Positions 33,128 through 41,861 are shown, numbered from the stretch's first letter. The stretch is 64,000 nucleotides of DNA from Pseudoduganella albidiflava (GCF_004322755.1 NZ_CP036401.1:1798001-1862000), one strand, 5' to 3'. Numbers and translations: made by a program. Notes: generated by a model from the letters alone, not told the origin.

Positions 33128-36022
33128 TCAGAACTTCAGGCTCGCCCCCAGGGTGATGGAGCGGCCGTAGCGATAGTAGCCGTTGGGCAGGCTGACGGTG
33201 CCGTTGCCCAGCCGGGGCGCCTGCTCCGCATCGGTCAGGTTGTTGCCTTCGATGCTGATGCGCAGCGACTTGTTCACCTCGTAGGCCAGCTGGGCCGTCA
33301 GCCACGTCATGGACTTGGCCGTCTCGTTCCAGCCGGCGCCGAGTACATTGGTGGCGGTGACGAAGGAGTCGGTGTAGTCGGCCGTGGTGCTCATGCTCCA
33401 CGGGCCGCGCTCGTACAGCACGCCGAACGACGCGGTGGCCGGCGCGATGCCCTCGAGCGGCCGCTCGACGCCGTTGACCCAGCTGCTCGACAGGTTGCGC
33501 GTGTACTGCGCGCGCACGCCGAAGCCGTTGTCGAACAGGTGCTGCAGGCCGATCTCCATGCCGCGCGCCTTGGCGCTGTCGCCGTTGATGGGCCGCTGCA
33601 CGTTGAACAGGCGGCCGCCGGGGGCGCCGATATCCTGGCCCGTCAGCCATTCGTTGGTGATCTGGTTCCGGATGTTCTTCTGGTAGACGGCGAAGGTCAG
33701 CGCCGAGTCCTTGGCGTAGTACCACTCCAGCGAGATGTCGGCCTGGCGCGCGCTGTACGGCTTGAGCTCCGCATTGCCGCCGAAGATCTGCGTGAAGTCG
33801 CCCCACGAGATGCTGGCGGTGGTGCTGGACGGCGCCAGCTTGTCCACCGACGGGCGCGCCATCGTCTTGGCGGCGCCGAGCCGCAGTTGCAGGTTGTCCG
33901 TGATCGAGTAGGTGAAGTTGAAGGACGGCAGCCCGAACGTGTAGCTGGCCTCCTGCCGCACGGCGGACGGGTCGGCGTACACGGCCGTGTAGTTGAACGA
34001 GCCGTTCTCCACGATGTCGATGATCTTCGCGTCCCAGGCCTGCGCGGTGGTCTTGGTGCGCACCAGGCGCACGCCGACGTCCGCGCTCCAGTTCTCGCCG
34101 GCCAGGTCGGCCTGCACGAAGGCCGCCGTGGTCTTCTCGCTCACGCGGTAGCTTTCCAGCGGGTTCCAGGCCGGTGCCGACACGGTCGAACTGTACACGC
34201 CGCCACCCGGGCGGGCCTTGCCGTCGTAGGCCTTCAGGGCCTGCGCGTAGTTGTCGACGTCGAAGCCCAGGAAGCTGCGCGGGAAGTTGCCGCTCACGCC
34301 CGACAGGAAGCCGCTGGGGCTCAGGGTCTGGTTGATGACATTGCCACCCAGGGTGCCCACGTTGATCGCGTTCGCGCCGGAGTAGTGATCCTGGCCGGCG
34401 TTGAACGCGTTGTTGATCATGTCGCGCGACTTCTTGCGGTTGGTCTGGCCCAGGCCGAACTTCAGCCGCTCGACGTGGAAGCGGTCGACCTTCCATTCGG
34501 CGTTCGCGTTCGCGCCGCGGATGTTGTCGTCGATGTTGTCGCCGGTCCGGCTGTAGAAGTGCGTATTGAAGTCGCTGGCGTTGATCTGGCCCTGCGCCAG
34601 TGCACTCTGCAGGTCGCGGCCATCGGCGAAGGTGGTCGTCACGTCGGGCACGGCGGCGCCGGTGAGCCGGATGCGCGTCACGTTCGGCTGGTTCATGCGC
34701 AGCACCACGTAGGTGTCCTTGCCGCCGGAATCGCGCTTCGACGTGGACTCGTAGAGATCGCCGGTCACCTTGAAGGTCGGCGAAATCTTCCAGTCCGCAT
34801 TGGCGCCCACCATCGTGGTATCCACCACGCGGAACTCGGTCTTGTTCAGTACCTCGGGATTGAGCCGCAGTTCGGGATCGTCGCTGGACAAGGTCAGGTC
34901 GTTCACCACGCCATTCGCGACCTGCATGCTGGACCAGCGGCCCGGCGCGTACAGCGGGTAGAACGACAGCTGGTAGCCCACCTGCGGCGAATCCAGCCGG
35001 GTCTTGAAACCGTCGACGACGACTTTCAGGTCCCGCGTGGGCCGCCATTCCACCTTGCCCGACAGCGCCAGGCGTTCCTTCTTTTCCATGATCGACCCGA
35101 AGCGGAACTGGCCCGGCCCGACCAGGCCTTCCTCGTCCGCGTCGAGCACGCCGTTGCCGTTCGGGTCGATGGCGCCGCCCCAGGTATTGCCGAACTCCCA
35201 GAACTGGCTCGGATCGCTCGGCACCGCGTTGCGCGACCAGCCGCCATCGTTGCCGGCCGTGTCGGTGCGCACGTCGCGCTTGGCGTAGACCACGCCGAGC
35301 AGCACGCCGACCTTGTCGCCGAAGGTATTGCTGTACGTGCCCGACAGCTTCCTGCCATTCAGGTCGCTCATCTGGTTGCGGTCGGCCTCCACGCGCAGCA
35401 GGCCGCGCTGGCCTTTCTGCTCGAACGGGCTGGCGGAGCGCAGGTTCACCAGGCCGCCGATGGCGCCTTCGATCAGTTGCGCCTGGGTCGACTTGACGAC
35501 GTCGGCGCCGCTGATGACGTCCGCCGGCAGCACGTCGTAGGCGAAGTAGCGGCCCGCGCTGTCGGTGCCCAGCAGGCGGCCGTTGAAGGTGGTGATCGTG
35601 TAGTCGGGGCCGAGGCCGCGGATGCTGACGCGCTGGCCTTCGCCGCCGGCCGTGCGGGAAATCGAGACACCGGTGATGTGGCTGAGGGAGTCGGCCACGT
35701 TGTTGTCCGGGAAGCGGCCGAGTTCAGTCGCGCTGATGCTGTCCTGCACGACAGCGGAGTTGCGCTTGAGCGTCAGCGACTGCTGCAGGCTGGCGCGGGT
35801 GCCGGTCACGACGACCTGCACCAGTCCGTCGGCATCGGCGGTGGCGGTGCTTTCCTGGGCGCCGGCGGGCGCCGCGAGGGTTGCCAGTGCGAGCAGGCAG
35901 GCGGAAGTGATCGGCTTCAGCACGGGATTCAGGGCGGGAGTCAGCGCGGGATTCGGCACAGAATCCGGCACAAGGCGCGAATAACGGTCGGCGTGCGAGC
36001 GGCGGTGCAGGTGAGAACTCAT
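33128..36022 (-). CDS. TonB-dependent receptor, carbohydrate type
   Basis: This 964-residue outer-membrane receptor resembles the TIGR01782 group found in carbohydrate loci of Proteobacteria. The plug contains VVVTGTRASLQQSL, ELGRFPDNNVADSL, VSIRGLGPDYTITTFNGR and TQAQLIEGAIGGLVNLR. The barrel ends in GRSITLGASLKF. Before the signal peptide is a 40-residue basic leader with NPAL/NPVL near-repeats. AAGGAAG precedes the ATG. It heads the operon with the amidohydrolase, GH36 and DUF4832 genes. The AgaR-like site upstream suggests a galactosamine-containing glycan as ligand. Confidence 0.9.
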   Translation of the reverse strand: MSSHLHRRSHADRYSRLVPDSVPNPALTPALNPVLKPITSACLLALATLAAPAGAQESTATADADGLVQVVVTGTRASLQQSLTLKRNSAVVQDSISATELGRFPDNNVADSLSHITGVSISRTAGGEGQRVSIRGLGPDYTITTFNGRLLGTDSAGRYFAYDVLPADVISGADVVKSTQAQLIEGAIGGLVNLRSASPFEQKGQRGLLRVEADRNQMSDLNGRKLSGTYSNTFGDKVGVLLGVVYAKRDVRTDTAGNDGGWSRNAVPSDPSQFWEFGNTWGGAIDPNGNGVLDADEEGLVGPGQFRFGSIMEKKERLALSGKVEWRPTRDLKVVVDGFKTRLDSPQVGYQLSFYPLYAPGRWSSMQVANGVVNDLTLSSDDPELRLNPEVLNKTEFRVVDTTMVGANADWKISPTFKVTGDLYESTSKRDSGGKDTYVVLRMNQPNVTRIRLTGAAVPDVTTTFADGRDLQSALAQGQINASDFNTHFYSRTGDNIDDNIRGANANAEWKVDRFHVERLKFGLGQTNRKKSRDMINNAFNAGQDHYSGANAINVGTLGGNVINQTLSPSGFLSGVSGNFPRSFLGFDVDNYAQALKAYDGKARPGGGVYSSTVSAPAWNPLESYRVSEKTTAAFVQADLAGENWSADVGVRLVRTKTTAQAWDAKIIDIVENGSFNYTAVYADPSAVRQEASYTFGLPSFNFTYSITDNLQLRLGAAKTMARPSVDKLAPSSTTASISWGDFTQIFGGNAELKPYSARQADISLEWYYAKDSALTFAVYQKNIRNQITNEWLTGQDIGAPGGRLFNVQRPINGDSAKARGMEIGLQHLFDNGFGVRAQYTRNLSSSWVNGVERPLEGIAPATASFGVLYERGPWSMSTTADYTDSFVTATNVLGAGWNETAKSMTWLTAQLAYEVNKSLRISIEGNNLTDAEQAPRLGNGTVSLPNGYYRYGRSITLGASLKF

Positions 36023-36483
36023 GAAACGCTTCCTTTTATAAGTTGTTGAAGCAGCGCAGGCGCATGCTGGTAAAACGGGAAGGCTGTCCGATGGCGATCA
36101 GCAGCTCCGCCAGCCAGGGCCCGCACGGGCTGGTCAGAGGTCACGAGCGCTTTCGTTTGATTTCGTATGGTGCTCATCCGTACTGGACGAGCTTTCGGTT
36201 CCGAATTTACGAAAGCGCCTGGCAGCGCGCTTATGGATACAGTGATATCGAGTCTATAGCGAAACTCAACGCAATACAAAACTTCTTACGTTTTTTCGAT
36301 TTGGCTGTTGTATTTGTGTTTTTCACACATTTGCTTTCGTTCGAAAGATCGAGGTACTTGTCATTTCTGTTTTGAAAGCCACTCTCCGCGGCACCCGCTG
36401 CAGTCTTGTCGCCCACCCGCACAGCGCTTTTTTCATACTGGGGAGTACGATATTCTGGGATTTTTCTTCTGGAGGTATGACTG
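36023..36483. other. 461-bp AT-rich regulatory gap between TonB receptor and DoxX genes
   Basis: No gene is recognisable here. Besides the CTTTCGTTTGATTTCG site there are two inverted arrangements of the same half-site: CTTTCG...CGAAAG at 36192-36215 and CTTTCGTTCGAAAG at 36332-36345. The 36230-36380 part is strikingly AT-rich for this genome. It must contain the divergent promoters for the receptor operon and the doxX-tetR pair. Confidence 0.6.
36150..36165 (+). promoter_or_regulatory. AgaR-like operator upstream of the TonB receptor operon
   Basis: CTTTCGTTTGATTTCG matches the site at 22166-22182 apart from one insertion and two substitutions. It lies 128 bp before the receptor start. Confidence 0.55.
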
Positions 36484-36849
36484 ATGGACATGATTCTTCG
36501 CGCGGTGTTGACGGTGCTGTTCTGGAGCGCCGGGCTGTTTGGATTGTTCAACTACAGCGCGGTGGTCGAGGAAGTGCGGGCGGTCGGGCTGCCGTTCGCG
36601 GGCGTGGTCGCCGCCGGCACGATCTTGCTGCAACTGGGTGGTTCATTGCTGGTCATCGCCAATGTTGGAAAGCTGGGCTGGGTCGGCGCCGTGGCACTGG
36701 CGATCTTCACCTTGCTGACGATTCCTTTCGGCCACGCGTTCTGGAACTTTCCCGAGCCGCGCCGGACGGCCGAACTGCACATCGCGCTGGAGCACCTGAC
36801 CGTCGTCGGCGGGCTGCTGCTGGCCGCCTGGTACCTGAAGCGCGCATGA
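36484..36849 (+). CDS. DoxX-family membrane protein
   Basis: This 121-residue protein has four predicted membrane helices (about 5-25, 40-62, 66-84 and 97-117) and the DoxX-type pattern LFWSAGLFGLFNY...FRE-like...HAFWNF. DoxX proteins are small inner-membrane proteins of poorly defined, possibly redox-related, function. GGAGG lies 10 bp before the ATG. It overlaps the following TetR gene (ATGA), which probably regulates it. Confidence 0.82.
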   Translation: MDMILRAVLTVLFWSAGLFGLFNYSAVVEEVRAVGLPFAGVVAAGTILLQLGGSLLVIANVGKLGWVGAVALAIFTLLTIPFGHAFWNFPEPRRTAELHIALEHLTVVGGLLLAAWYLKRA

Positions 36850-37526
36850 ATGAGCTGAAAAACGGGCCGAAATACGAGCCGAAACACGGGCCGGAACACG
36901 GGCCGGAACGCGGGCCGAAACGCGGCCGGGGCCGGCCCCGCAAGCTGGAGTGCCGGGAAACCCTGCTGGAAGCCGGCAGGGACCTGCTATTGAGCCATGG
37001 CCTGCGCATGACGGTCGATGCCGTCGCGCTGCGTGCCAAGGTGGCCAAGACCACCTTCTATACCTGGTTCCAGGACAAGGAGGCGTTCATCGAGGCCGTG
37101 ATGCTGCGGGAGTCCGCCCGGACCATGAGCGACGAGGAGTATCGCGCGGCCATCGGCGGCGATCTCCGGGAGGTGCTGGTCGGCTTCGGCGTGCGCTACC
37201 TGTCGTTCGCGAACGAGAACCGCCTGGCCGCGTGGGACCGGGTCATCACCTCCGCGAACGACATTTATCCGGAACTGGCGGCGCGGCTGTATGAAGCGGG
37301 GCCAGGGCGTGTCTACACGATGCTGGCCGAGATCCTCCGGCAAGCCGCGCAAGGCGGCACGCTCGATATTCCGGATCCGATGGCGGCCGCGGAAGAACTG
37401 GCGGGCATCTGGTACGGGCACACGATCCTGCGGGTCAACCTGAAGATCCGCTGCCCGCTGAGCGCCGGCGAAATCCGGCAGCGTGCCGAGCGGGGTGTCG
37501 ACCTGCTGTACCGCCTGTATGGCTGA
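36846..37526 (+). CDS. TetR-family regulator with repeat-encoded basic N-terminus
   Basis: This 226-residue regulator has its TetR helix-turn-helix at about residues 36-82 (RETLLEAGRDLLLSHGLRMTVDAVALRAKVAKTTFYTWF...), followed by an AefR-like C-terminal domain. The first 33 residues come from degenerate 12-bp repeats and read HGPEHGPERGPKRGRGRPRK, ending in an AT-hook-like GRGRPRK. The start ATG overlaps the doxX stop. The natural function is probably control of the doxX-tetR pair. Confidence 0.88.
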   Translation: MNELKNGPKYEPKHGPEHGPERGPKRGRGRPRKLECRETLLEAGRDLLLSHGLRMTVDAVALRAKVAKTTFYTWFQDKEAFIEAVMLRESARTMSDEEYRAAIGGDLREVLVGFGVRYLSFANENRLAAWDRVITSANDIYPELAARLYEAGPGRVYTMLAEILRQAAQGGTLDIPDPMAAAEELAGIWYGHTILRVNLKIRCPLSAGEIRQRAERGVDLLYRLYG

Positions 37527-37534
37527 ACCATGTG

Positions 37535-37559
37535 CATGGCCCGGCCAGCGGGCCATGCC
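37535..37559. terminator. Bidirectional terminator between tetR and the siderophore receptor gene
   Basis: A perfect 10-bp stem GCATGGCCCG/CGGGCCATGC with loop GCCAG fills the 39-bp gap between two convergent genes. There is no U-tract. Confidence 0.65.
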
Positions 37560-37565
37560 GCCGTG

Positions 37566-40088
37566 CTACCAGCGGTGCCGGTAGCTGACATTGACATTGG
37601 CGCCGGGTGCCGGCAGGCGGCTGGTGTTGTTGCTGTTCCGCATGAGCTGGCTGTAGGCGGGCAGGTAATAGCGGTTCAGCAGGTTTTCCACGCCGATCGT
37701 CACGGTGCCCTGCGCCGTCACCTGGTAGCGGCCGACCAGGTCGAGCGTGGTGTAGCTGGACACCTCGCGGCGCCCGAAGCTGGCCACCCCGTTCAACCGG
37801 GAATCGCGCGCGCCAAAATAGGTCGCCTGCAGGCGGCTGCTCCAGCGGCTGCCCGGCTTGTATTGCGCATACGCGGTCACCTTGGCCGGCGGGATGCGGT
37901 AGCCCGTCATGGTTTGATCGTGGACGCTGCCCTGCGGTGTTTCGCGGCCCGACATCAACGTCAGCGTGGCGCCGTAGCCCCACGGCGCAGCCTGCGGCAG
38001 GTAGTCGGCACGCGCTTCCAGGCCGCGGATCTTTTCAGCGGTGCGCGTCAGCACCAGCCCGTTGTTGAAGCTTTGCACGTCGCCCAGTTTCGAGGTGGTG
38101 TAGAACAGCGCCAGCGTTCCCTGCAGTTCGCCGGCGCCGCCGCGCCAGCCGAGTTCATAGTTGTTGGTCTTGACCGGCTCCAGCGCCGACGAGGCGAGGT
38201 TGAAAGCGGGCGTGGCATTGCGCACCTGCAGTCCCATGTCGGGCAGCTGGAAGCCCTGGCTGAACGAGGCGTACAGTTCCTGTCCCCGGACCGGCTTGAA
38301 GGTCGCGCCGACGTTGCTCACCCATGCGTCGTACGACAGCGTGCCTCCCTTGACCTGCGCGGGGTTGGCGGCGCGGATCTGCGAGAGCGGCACGAAACCG
38401 TCGAAGCTCGCCCGCGCATGTTCGTAGCGCAGGCCGCCCTCGAGCGCCCAGGCCTGGTTCACCTTGTACTGCGCCTGCCCGAACGCGCCGATGCTGCGGG
38501 TCGTCAGCGGCGGCATGTACATCACCGAACGAACCGGCTCGAACACGACACCGCCGCTGGCGTCGTACACGGCGGCGTTGAAGAAATCGTCCGGCATGTC
38601 GCTGCGCTCCTGGTTGAAGTCCAGGCCCCACAGCAGTTTCAGGTTGCTGGCCAGCGGTGTGTCGAACGTGGCGCGCCCACCCCACACCGTCGAGTTCTGC
38701 ATCACCTGGTCGACGTTGTTGCCGCGGGTCGATACCGCGCGGGCATCGAACGGGGTGAAGCGGGTGAAATAGTCCCGGTAGTACAGCTGGGCCGACAGGG
38801 TGCTGCCGGCGAAGTTCCTGTGCTGGTAGCTCGCATTCACCAGCGTGTTCCTGAGCTGGTTCTGGTGGTCCAGGCGCAGCCCGCCGATCGGCCGGGCGAC
38901 CGTGGTGCCGGCGGGCAGGCGCGCCACCGAGGGATCGGATGCGTACTCGCTGTCCTGCCCGGCGACATAGCGGCTGGCGGCGAGCTGCACGCGCCGGTCG
39001 CGGTCGATGCGAAAGCCGATCTTGCCGCCCACGGTGTAGTTCTCGCTGTCGAACAGGTCGCCCTGGCTGGGCTCGGGAGCGATGCGCCGGCTCTTGCCAT
39101 CGTAGGAAGCGCCGATATGCTGCAAGGCGGCGTTGAACGCATAGTCGACCGCGCCGCTGGAACCGGCCAGGTAGTGGCTGATCTCGCCGCCCAGGCCATC
39201 GGCCCGGGGCCGCGACAGCGATGAGCGCACCACTACGGCGGACTCCGCGTGCGGGGCGCCACCTGCCGGCCGCGTGGTGATGGCGATGATGCCGCCGCTG
39301 GCACCCGCGCCGTAGATGGCGGTGCTGCCGTTCAGCACTTCGACACTGTCGATGCTGGCCAGGTTCAGCGCCGCCATGTTGCGCGCCGAGTCGCGGTTGG
39401 TGTTGAGGGGAATGCCGTCGACCAGCACCAGCGTGTTCCGGCCGCGCAGCGTCTGCCCGTAGTCGGTGATGGTACGGCTGGAATCGGCCATGCCGGGCAC
39501 CGCCTTGCCGAGCACGGTCGCCAGGCTGTCGGACGCATGGCGCAGCTCATCGACTTCTTCCCGTTCGAGCCGCGTGCTTTGCCGGGTCGGCCGCATCAGC
39601 GTGCTGCTGGTGCGCTGCGCGGTGATCTCGATGGCGGGCAATTCCGTCACGGCGACGCCGATGGGGGCATCGCTGGCGCTGGCCGGCGCCACGGCCCTGA
39701 GGGTGTAGCCGCCGCTGGCCAGCCGCTGTGCTTCCAGGCCGCTGCCGCGCAGCAGGCGAGCGAAGCCGTCGCTGACGGAAAAGCTGCCGCGCAGGCCGTC
39801 GCTGGTCCTCCCTTCGAGCAGCCTGGCGTCGAACGACAGGGCCACGCCCGCGCTGGCGGCGAACCTGGACAGGACCTGGCCCAGGGGACCGGCCGGGATA
39901 TCGTGGTGTACGACGGCGCCGGCGGCCGCCTGCGCCTGGGCGGCCGGCGCCAGCGCCGCGGCCGGCAGCAGCGCGGCGGCGTACCTGATCGCCACCGACA
40001 ATGTGGTGCGTTGCAACGCGCTTGACCTGGCGGAGAGGGGAATGCCGGTCCGCGCTGCTGCGTACTTTGTGTTCTTCCGAGAATTCAT
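37566..40088 (-). CDS. TonB-dependent siderophore receptor with STN signalling domain (FecA/FpvA type)
   Basis: This 840-residue outer-membrane receptor has a signal peptide ending near AAQAQ. A secretin/TonB short N-terminal (STN) domain at about 55-110 (HDIPAGPLGQVLSRFAASAGVALSFDARLLEG) signals to an anti-sigma factor. The plug follows (LGKAVPGMADSSRTITDYGQTLRGR, LVLVDGIPLN), then a barrel ending NVNVSYRHRW. The FecI/FecR genes on the same strand upstream complete a cell-surface signalling system for iron uptake. AAAGG precedes the ATG at 40088; the frame can be extended six codons further. Confidence 0.9.
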   Translation of the reverse strand: MNSRKNTKYAAARTGIPLSARSSALQRTTLSVAIRYAAALLPAAALAPAAQAQAAAGAVVHHDIPAGPLGQVLSRFAASAGVALSFDARLLEGRTSDGLRGSFSVSDGFARLLRGSGLEAQRLASGGYTLRAVAPASASDAPIGVAVTELPAIEITAQRTSSTLMRPTRQSTRLEREEVDELRHASDSLATVLGKAVPGMADSSRTITDYGQTLRGRNTLVLVDGIPLNTNRDSARNMAALNLASIDSVEVLNGSTAIYGAGASGGIIAITTRPAGGAPHAESAVVVRSSLSRPRADGLGGEISHYLAGSSGAVDYAFNAALQHIGASYDGKSRRIAPEPSQGDLFDSENYTVGGKIGFRIDRDRRVQLAASRYVAGQDSEYASDPSVARLPAGTTVARPIGGLRLDHQNQLRNTLVNASYQHRNFAGSTLSAQLYYRDYFTRFTPFDARAVSTRGNNVDQVMQNSTVWGGRATFDTPLASNLKLLWGLDFNQERSDMPDDFFNAAVYDASGGVVFEPVRSVMYMPPLTTRSIGAFGQAQYKVNQAWALEGGLRYEHARASFDGFVPLSQIRAANPAQVKGGTLSYDAWVSNVGATFKPVRGQELYASFSQGFQLPDMGLQVRNATPAFNLASSALEPVKTNNYELGWRGGAGELQGTLALFYTTSKLGDVQSFNNGLVLTRTAEKIRGLEARADYLPQAAPWGYGATLTLMSGRETPQGSVHDQTMTGYRIPPAKVTAYAQYKPGSRWSSRLQATYFGARDSRLNGVASFGRREVSSYTTLDLVGRYQVTAQGTVTIGVENLLNRYYLPAYSQLMRNSNNTSRLPAPGANVNVSYRHRW

Positions 40089-40204
40089 TACTGCCCTTTC
40101 GATCATTCAATGTGCTGTCTCATCCGGTATGTCGAACGAGCATCGAAAAAGGCTCATTTATTTTGGAATGCCATTGCGTTAATCCCACCCCAAGTGCAAA
40201 TACC

Positions 40205-40231
40205 GGGGTCAGACCCGCTGGGTCTGACCCC
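40205..40231. repeat. Perfect 12-bp inverted repeat GGGGTCAGACCC
   Basis: GGGGTCAGACCC and GGGTCTGACCCC flank a 3-base loop in the 233-bp gap between fecR and the receptor gene. It could be a terminator for fecR transcripts or a REP-like element. The rest of 40089-40321 has no recognisable gene, so it should also hold the receptor promoter used by the ECF sigma factor. Confidence 0.75.
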
Positions 40232-40321
40232 AGCCCTTCGCTGTTGGGGTGAATTCATGCGCTTTCAATGTGTCGGATAACGCTTAACGTAAGGGCATTT
40301 CTCTTTTATAGGGCGGTGGCT

Positions 40322-41299
40322 TCAAGCGGGTCCGACCCTGGCCCAGAAACGGGTGATGTACCGCATCCTGACCGGGTGAGTTTGTTCCAGCAGCGACAGG
40401 GTCGAGTCGATGTCGGCCAGCGGGAAGGCACCCGAGACGGACAGCCCGGCGACGGCCGGATCGCACAGCAGGGTGCCGGGCCGGTAGCGGTCCAGTTCCG
40501 CCACGAAGCGCGACATCGGCATGCGGTCGACGATCAGCATGCCTTGCCGCCAGGCGGTGGCCGCCTCGTCGGCGGCAATGGGCGTGTCGACCCGCGAACG
40601 GGAGAACGCCGCCTGCCGGCCAGCCGGGATGATCGCCTCGGCCGATCCTGTATCGGACGGGTTCACGGCCACCGCGCCGGCGAACACCGCGACATGGCTG
40701 CGGCCGTCGAACTGGCGCACCGTGAAGCGTGTGCCGAGCGCGCGGATCGCGCCTTCGCGCACCTCGACGACGAACGGGCGGGGCGGCCGTGCAATGTCCC
40801 GGGCAGTGTCGATCAGGATTTCGCCCCGGCGCAGATGGATGACGCGCCGCGCGCGGTCGAAGCCGATGTCGACGGCGCTGTCCGTATTCAGGGTCAGCCG
40901 GGAGCCGTCGTCCAGCGCCAGCGTGCGGCGTTCGCCGGTACCGGTGCTGGCGGTCCTGGCGTTGCCGGCCAGCGGCCAGGGCGCATGGCGGTAAGCCAGC
41001 CAGCCGGCCGGGCCGGCCACCAGCAGCGCCACCAGCGTCGTGATGGCGGTCCGTCGCTGCGGCCTTGCCACTGTCTTGAGCGTGGTCGCCGCGGCAGGGG
41101 GCAACTCATTGAATTTTCCCAGCAGGGCGGTGGCTTTTTGCCAGGCCCGTTCATGCTCGTCGCTGCGCCGGCGCCACTGCGCCAGCTGCTCGCGCTGGCG
41201 GGAATCCAGCGGGCCTTCGTGCAATTCCATCAGCCAGGTGGCCGCTTCGGTCAGGATCTGTTTCGACAGGGCCGCGCCGTCGCCGGCGGCGCGTGGCAT
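40322..41299 (-). CDS. FecR-family anti-sigma factor / transmembrane sensor
   Basis: FecR spans the inner membrane, binds the receptor's STN domain in the periplasm and controls the cognate ECF sigma factor. The 325-residue protein has an N-terminal cytoplasmic FecR_N domain (AATWLMELHEGPLDSRQREQLAQWRRRSDEHERAW), one membrane segment near 96-115 (TTLVALLVAGPAGWLAY), and the periplasmic FecR domain with GERRTLALDDGSRLTLNTDS and ALGTRFTVRQFDG. The ATG at 41299 lies 12 bp after the sigma gene's stop. A GTG overlapping that stop (41311) is an alternative start. Confidence 0.9.
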   Translation of the reverse strand: MPRAAGDGAALSKQILTEAATWLMELHEGPLDSRQREQLAQWRRRSDEHERAWQKATALLGKFNELPPAAATTLKTVARPQRRTAITTLVALLVAGPAGWLAYRHAPWPLAGNARTASTGTGERRTLALDDGSRLTLNTDSAVDIGFDRARRVIHLRRGEILIDTARDIARPPRPFVVEVREGAIRALGTRFTVRQFDGRSHVAVFAGAVAVNPSDTGSAEAIIPAGRQAAFSRSRVDTPIAADEAATAWRQGMLIVDRMPMSRFVAELDRYRPGTLLCDPAVAGLSVSGAFPLADIDSTLSLLEQTHPVRMRYITRFWARVGPA

Positions 41300-41310
41300 C
41301 GCGCCGGTCA

Positions 41311-41820
41311 CTACAGCGACACCAGGAGGCGCCGGAATGCCAGCACCATGTGGCGCTTGACGGTACTCAGCGAAAGATCCAGCAACGTGCAGATCTCGGC
41401 ATAGCGCAAGCCATCGAGCTGGGCCAGCAAAAACACTTGCTTTGCCTTGCCCGGCAACCTGTCGAGGATGGTGTCGATCTCGGTCAGCGTTTGCAGGACG
41501 GCCAGCCGCTCTTCCGGCGATGGCTGGGCAGGCTCGGGCAGTGCGGCCAGTGCCGCCAGGTAGGCCTGCTCGAGCTTCTTGCGGCGCAGATGGGTAACCA
41601 GCAAGCCCTTGGCGATCGCCGTCAGGTAGGCGCGGGGTTCGCGCAGGTCCTCGGGAAGGCGGGCCGTCAGGAGCCGCACGAAGGTGTCGTGGGCCAGGTC
41701 GGCGCCCAGGTTCCTGCAATCGAGCTTGTGACTGAGCCACGCCGCCAGCCAGCCATGGTGCTCGCTGTAGAGCGAGCCGATGTGTCGATGCGCTTCAGCG
41801 CTGGGTATGGTGTGGGTCAC
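41311..41820 (-). CDS. ECF sigma factor, FecI type
   Basis: This 169-residue sigma factor has region 2 (LYSEHHGWLAAWLSHKLDCRNLGADLAHDTFVRLL) and region 4 (LPGKAKQVFLLAQLDGLRYAEICTLLDLSLSTVKRHMVLAFR), the standard FecI layout. It would direct transcription of the receptor gene downstream when iron-siderophore binding is signalled through FecR. A good Fur box lies 23 bp upstream of the start, so expression is likely iron-repressed. Confidence 0.94.
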   Translation of the reverse strand: MTHTIPSAEAHRHIGSLYSEHHGWLAAWLSHKLDCRNLGADLAHDTFVRLLTARLPEDLREPRAYLTAIAKGLLVTHLRRKKLEQAYLAALAALPEPAQPSPEERLAVLQTLTEIDTILDRLPGKAKQVFLLAQLDGLRYAEICTLLDLSLSTVKRHMVLAFRRLLVSL

Positions 41821-41842
41821 TTCGGCGACGGAAAATGGGATC

Positions 41843-41861
41843 GGTAATGAGAAGCATTCTC
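41843..41861 (-). promoter_or_regulatory. Fur box upstream of the ECF sigma gene
   Basis: GGTAATGAGAAGCATTCTC matches 15 of 19 positions of the classical Fur consensus GATAATGATAATCATTATC and lies 22 bp before the fecI-type start. The 41862-41957 remainder of the gap shows no gene. Confidence 0.85.

Noticed and set aside
33539..36049. 836-codon plus-strand frame over the second TonB receptor gene
   Set aside because: It is a mirror frame of the receptor with Val/Ala/Arg/His-rich sequence and no motif.
40001..40252. 83-codon frame between the siderophore receptor and fecR
   Set aside because: It overlaps the receptor start and the inverted repeat and has no ribosome-binding site or family resemblance.
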